Shown piece after piece: positions 60,688-64,000 of a stretch of 64,000 nt of DNA. The notes below the pieces were generated by a model, which was given only the letters and a program-made list of their open reading frames with translations, was not told where the DNA came from and searched no databases. The DNA lies in assembly GCF_014873945.1 (NCBI RefSeq), contig NZ_JADBEC010000001.1, forward strand, positions 4,047,001 through 4,111,000, read 5' to 3'. Within the stretch, counting starts at the first letter, position 1; each line of letters starts with the position of its first letter. The stretch is from Rhizobium viscosum (lineage in GTDB: Bacteria > Pseudomonadota > Alphaproteobacteria > Rhizobiales > Rhizobiaceae). Position numbers and translations under genes: made by a program.

Positions 60688-62349
60688 TCAAACCACACGC
60701 AGGGCGTGTCGCACTTCGTGCAGGAGCGTGCTGTAATGCTCATAGTAGCTTCGTGGCGTTCCAATGCCGAATAGGACACGGGCAGTCTGGGTATTGGTGA
60801 ATGAATTGCTTGCTGTCGTTGCTTCGAATTCAGTAAGGCTGCCCGCCAGTTTTTGAATGTCGATCGGATAGCCGATATATTCTTTTCCGACCCAGTCCTT
60901 CACGTTGTCGAAGAGCGATTGCGCAATTGCCTGATCGGCGGGACTGATTGGATCGCTGGGCTTATAGCCGCCCAGATATTTCACTTTTTCATTGAAGATC
61001 TGCGACCACTTGTTCGCGGCCGGGCCATTTGCGGTGCCTTGAATCCTGTCGAGTTCCCGCGCAATCGTCTGGCGAAAAATACCGAACTGGCTCTGCTGAT
61101 CGATCCAGGCGACGATCTGCTGCCTCTGCTCAGGTGTCACGACTGTGTTGTCGGGGAAAACCTTATTCACAGCCTCTCGTGCGAGCAGACGATATCGGTT
61201 GATCATATTGATCCGGTAGTCTTCAAGTCTGGACTTGAGATCGTCCATCGACGAGCTGGCGTCATTATTGAGGCGCTGATCAGCCGTAAACGCCTCCCAG
61301 ATGTCGGCGCGCTCCTGGGCCGGGTATATCGTGCACTTTCCGCTTGCGCCGGGATCGGCCCGCGTGCGCTCCAGCCACCAGCCCTTCATCTGGATCATGC
61401 GCTGAGACGCGAAGCTTGAATTGGGATCTCCTATCTTATCCGCGATTTCATCCGGGTTTGTGTAGAACTTGTATTCGACTGCGCCGCGTAACGTACCGCG
61501 ATCCAGCCCCCGCATCGGAATGTTGCTCAGATAGTAAGCATTGGCCTCGGTGAGGACTTCGTCGTCATCGTGAAAGAGATCAGGGCGTTTGTGGTCGGCA
61601 TATCCTTCCAGGAGATCGTAATCCTCCCAGATCCTCTGATAGACGCGTTCCATGTCGAAACCGCCAAAACTGTCTCCGACCGAACCCTTGGCGCGTGAAC
61701 GCAATTTGAACAGCACTTCCTGGATGAGCCGTCGTTCCGGATCCGAGATTTTTGTCTTATCAAGCGCACGGAATTCGAGCACGACAGATTGGGCATAGGC
61801 CATCATATCCCGGTAGCTTTGGGCATCCGGCAAGCGAATGGAATCGAACTTCGAAATACCGTCCCAGTCACGGTCGGGAAGACCGTCGTTGTAGTGGTTC
61901 GTGGCCCTGTAGGATGCCATCGCACTCAGATAAGTGCGTACAAGCGGCTTCCTTAATGCGGGGTCGAGATCAGCCAGGCTGAATGTCGAGCTGACGACTT
62001 TGCTGTAGGATCGCTTGAAATAATCGTCCATGGCCGCAGACATCTGAGGCGTGGGGCAGTTGAGAAGAATGTTCTCCTTGGCCGCAAGCGCCTTGCCATC
62101 CCACGAGGCGCGAAATGCTGCAAGCCGCTTGTCCGCCAGCACCTGCAGTTTCGATTTCACCTGATCCGGAAGGCTGCTCCACGTGGCATCTGGAGGAATG
62201 GTGCCAAGAACGGCTGCGACGCCCGAACGGGCGGCGTCCGCAGGCGGCAAGAAACCGGAAGGACATTCGCCGGCAGCGAACGTGGAAACAGGAAACAGGC
62301 TTATTCCAAGGATGAAGAACGTCGCGAAACCTGCATCACGGCGCGCCAT
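60688..62349 (-). CDS. Secreted protein ending in an HExxH motif, possibly truncated
   Basis: A 553-residue exported protein (signal peptide MARRDAGFATFFILGISLFP, cleavage near TFA). No family is recognised. It contains FVHDD-like acidic segments such as DLFHDDDEVLTEANAYYLSN, and the final residues are YYEHYSTLLHEVRHALRVV. HEVRH is a zincin-type HExxH Zn motif, but the protein stops six residues after it, so the third metal ligand is missing. Neither other frame downstream continues it convincingly. Either the gene is truncated or the motif is coincidental. Confidence 0.6.
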   Translation of the reverse strand: MARRDAGFATFFILGISLFPVSTFAAGECPSGFLPPADAARSGVAAVLGTIPPDATWSSLPDQVKSKLQVLADKRLAAFRASWDGKALAAKENILLNCPTPQMSAAMDDYFKRSYSKVVSSTFSLADLDPALRKPLVRTYLSAMASYRATNHYNDGLPDRDWDGISKFDSIRLPDAQSYRDMMAYAQSVVLEFRALDKTKISDPERRLIQEVLFKLRSRAKGSVGDSFGGFDMERVYQRIWEDYDLLEGYADHKRPDLFHDDDEVLTEANAYYLSNIPMRGLDRGTLRGAVEYKFYTNPDEIADKIGDPNSSFASQRMIQMKGWWLERTRADPGASGKCTIYPAQERADIWEAFTADQRLNNDASSSMDDLKSRLEDYRINMINRYRLLAREAVNKVFPDNTVVTPEQRQQIVAWIDQQSQFGIFRQTIARELDRIQGTANGPAANKWSQIFNEKVKYLGGYKPSDPISPADQAIAQSLFDNVKDWVGKEYIGYPIDIQKLAGSLTEFEATTASNSFTNTQTARVLFGIGTPRSYYEHYSTLLHEVRHALRVV

Positions 62350-62839
62350 AATGATTTTCCCTCAAGTAAAAGAAGTCGATTATCTACACTTCTTGAGGAT
62401 GCATAAATTAAAGATACACGCAAGAAAGAAGTGTGATTCTTCTCGAGCCTAGGTTCATTTGCCTTTTATCTTTGTTCTGGGAACGTCGTCACTCTCGAGT
62501 TGCTTGCCATGTCGAATGTCGAGCCGAGCATTGCAAGAGCGCGGGGCGCTGCAACGTCCCGCTTCCGTCTCATTCTGTCGCGGCGGTGCGGCGGGCCCCC
62601 CTTCGCCCCAGCGGGGGTCCGAAGGACGGGTCGAGACCAGCGGCTCGACCCCGGTCAGGTGCCCGAAGGGCGGATGAGGGGGCACGGGCTCAACTTTGCT
62701 TGTTTTCCGCCTTGGCGAGAGGGTCCCCGCGCAAAAACTTGGCCGATCCCCGGCATTTGTTGGCAGCTTCGCGAAATCCGGCTCCCGGCCGCAGTGCTAG
62801 TCTCGCCTCACTTGCTTCCATATCGAAAGGCCGCTGCCC
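62350..62839. other. Intergenic region with GC-rich repeat sequence
   Basis: About 490 bases. The first 100 bases are AT-rich and could hold the promoter of the secreted-protein gene. From about 62580 to 62690 the sequence is a GC-rich string (CCCCCCTTCGCCCCAGCGGG, then GTGCCCGAAGGGCGG) resembling a known rhizobial intergenic repeat. No gene is supported. Confidence 0.4.
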
Positions 62840-63235
62840 GTGCTTCTGGATCGTTCCCGCCTGCCTGTCGTCTTCATTCGCACCGATGCCGATGCTGAGA
62901 CTTCCATCAATGACCAGATCGAGGCGCTTCTCGAAGAGCGGCGGCCCTTCGTGCTGGTCACGGATCACGCGCCTGACGATCATGAGGACGAGACGCAGGA
63001 GGAGCGCAAGGAGCGAGCGCTGTTTTTCAAGAAGATCAAGGACCGGATGCGCGTCTATTGCCGCGGCATGATCGTCATCGATGGCGGCAGGCCGACATCG
63101 CCCGCGATCAAGATCGCGGCCGCCACGGCCGGAAAGGCCTTCGGTTTTGCGATCGTCTTTGCGGCAGATGAAGAAGAGGCGGAGCGCAAGGGGCGGAGCC
63201 TCATCGGCAGCAGGGACGATGCGTGGCTTCTGTGA
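62840..63235 (+). CDS. Conserved hypothetical protein (131 aa)
   Basis: A 131-residue soluble protein (MLLDRSRLPVVFIRTDADAE; GTG start). It contains DHEDETQEERKERALFFKKI and a later GKAFGFAIVFAADEEEAERK. It looks like a small alpha/beta protein. No Shine-Dalgarno is clear. Function unknown; I have the impression of similar rhizobial proteins. Confidence 0.6.
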   Translation: MLLDRSRLPVVFIRTDADAETSINDQIEALLEERRPFVLVTDHAPDDHEDETQEERKERALFFKKIKDRMRVYCRGMIVIDGGRPTSPAIKIAAATAGKAFGFAIVFAADEEEAERKGRSLIGSRDDAWLL

Positions 63236-63279
63236 TAGAGCAATGCGCCGTCGGTTGAGCTTGCCCGTGAGGATCGGCA

Positions 63280-64000
63280 ATGAACATTCAGGATAGATTT
63301 GACCCCTCCGTGATCGATGAGGTGTCGCGCCCGGCCTTCAGTTTCATCACCGAGACGAGTTTCGTCGGGGAGTCCGAACCGCATCGCCACGACAAGGCGC
63401 AACTGCTTTACGTGATCGGCGGCGTGCTGACGATGAGGGCGGCCGGCGGTGTCTGGACGGTGCCGCCCAACTGCGCGCTGTGGATTCCGGGCGGCATTTC
63501 CCATAGCGGCCGTGTCTGCGGCCATGTCAGGATCGGCAATCTCTATATCGACGCGAAACTGACCGGTGGCCTGAAGGACGAATGCGGCATTCTCTTCGTC
63601 CAGCCTTTCCTGCGCGAGCTGATATTTCGGCTGGAGCCGCGGCCAGAAAGTCCGGAGATGGAGCCCGAACGGCTGCACCGTCTGGTCGGCGTTCTCCTCG
63701 ATGAACTGCGCGCAGCACCGCTCGAGCCGATCCATCTGCCGATGCCCGCCGACCGCAGGCTGCAGCGGCTTACGGAGGCGATGGTCGCCGAGCCCGGCCT
63801 GCGGTTCACCATAGACGAATGGGGTGCGCGGGTCGGCGCCAGCAACCGCACGCTCAGCCGCCTGTTCCAGCGGGAGACAGGCATGACCTTCGTGCGCTGG
63901 CGCCAGCAGCTGCATATCGGCGTCGCCCTTCAGCGCCTGGCGGCGGGACAGCCTGTGACCGTCATTGCCGGCGATCTCGGCTATGAAAGCGTCAGCGCCT
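63280..64000 (+). CDS. AraC family transcriptional regulator (3' truncated by window edge)
   Basis: The frame runs from ATG 63280 (GAGGA upstream) to the end of the window, 240 residues. The N-terminal cupin-type domain reads ESEPHRHDKAQLLYVIGGVL and NCALWIPGGISHSG. The C-terminal HTH is partly visible: TIDEWGARVGASNRTLSRLF and VTVIAGDLGYESVSA. It resembles the NimR/YdeO-like cupin-AraC group that controls adjacent exporters. Its target is probably outside the window. Confidence 0.88.
   Translation, partial: MNIQDRFDPSVIDEVSRPAFSFITETSFVGESEPHRHDKAQLLYVIGGVLTMRAAGGVWTVPPNCALWIPGGISHSGRVCGHVRIGNLYIDAKLTGGLKDECGILFVQPFLRELIFRLEPRPESPEMEPERLHRLVGVLLDELRAAPLEPIHLPMPADRRLQRLTEAMVAEPGLRFTIDEWGARVGASNRTLSRLFQRETGMTFVRWRQQLHIGVALQRLAAGQPVTVIAGDLGYESVSA

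Noticed and set aside
1..64000. CRISPR array, prophage, integrase, rRNA or tRNA gene
   Set aside because: Looked for regular spacer repeats, phage structural genes, tyrosine/serine recombinases and RNA genes; none is visible apart from the IS3 remnant.

Overview
The window reads as high-GC DNA of an alphaproteobacterium, most likely a member of the Rhizobiaceae (Rhizobium/Agrobacterium/Ensifer/Shinella range). The reasons are the napABC genes, the many LysR, AraC, ArsR and MocR regulators, CTATAT-type -10 boxes, and a palindromic CTAGAGCA...TGCTCTAG intergenic repeat of the kind common in that order. There are no rRNA or tRNA genes, no replication genes and almost no core genes, so it looks like accessory DNA on a chromid, megaplasmid or variable chromosomal segment. 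This placement is inference from gene content; no search was run.

Layout. 1-3.2 kb: the 3' part of napA, then napB and napC (periplasmic nitrate reductase and its electron supply). 3.3-7.3 kb: a DUF2200 protein, an alpha/beta hydrolase, a divergent tryptophanyl-tRNA synthetase gene preceded by a tryptophan-codon leader peptide, small ORFs and an MliC-type lysozyme inhibitor. 7.3-20 kb: SDR/TetR and LysR/quinone-oxidoreductase divergent pairs, DinB-like and SnoaL-like proteins, a chemoreceptor, an Lrp regulator, an AraC regulator, a DUF4168 protein and hydrolases. 20-25 kb: two NUDIX proteins, three GNAT acetyltransferases, a GFA protein, a decayed IS3-family transposase and an AT-richer secreted protein. 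25-38 kb: many small regulator-plus-enzyme cassettes (ArsR/SDR, ArsR-SRPBCC, HxlR/SDR, ArsR-rhodanese/persulfide dioxygenase/MFS, NmrA-cupin-NmrA), a LysE exporter, a HAD phosphatase and a LuxR regulator. 38-45 kb: a secreted pseudo-caspase/Sel1 protein coupled to a secreted Cys-containing protein, then a C39-like peptidase and D-Ala-D-Ala ligase operon divergent from a MocR regulator. 45-64 kb: LysR/monooxygenase, VapBC, a PPOX protein, a second LysE, LysR/Tat-hydrolase, an MFS exporter, orphan phnM, a lipocalin-like protein, an SDR+MFS operon with a divergent LysR, a secreted protein ending in HExxH, and an AraC regulator running off the right edge.

How the genes work together. Most of the window is built from self-contained cassettes of one regulator divergent from, or leading, one to three enzymes or transporters. 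Several intergenic regions hold clear dyads that are candidate operators: ArsR at 25934 and 30284, MocR at 43606-43678, VapB at 48073 and LysR at 59528. Between the cassettes lie short remnants of other genes: 3' ends of a quinone oxidoreductase, a NUDIX gene, a vapC and a PPOX gene, an internal piece of a lysE, a 5' piece of a GNAT gene and a piece of an IS3 transposase. They mark the region as a mosaic with repeated gain and loss.

The most unusual items are the Trp-codon attenuator-like leader of the auxiliary trpS, the MocR-C39-ddl cassette with its three-copy AAGTGGC/GCCACTT site, the caspase-fold protein without its catalytic cysteine, and the dense set of gene scars.
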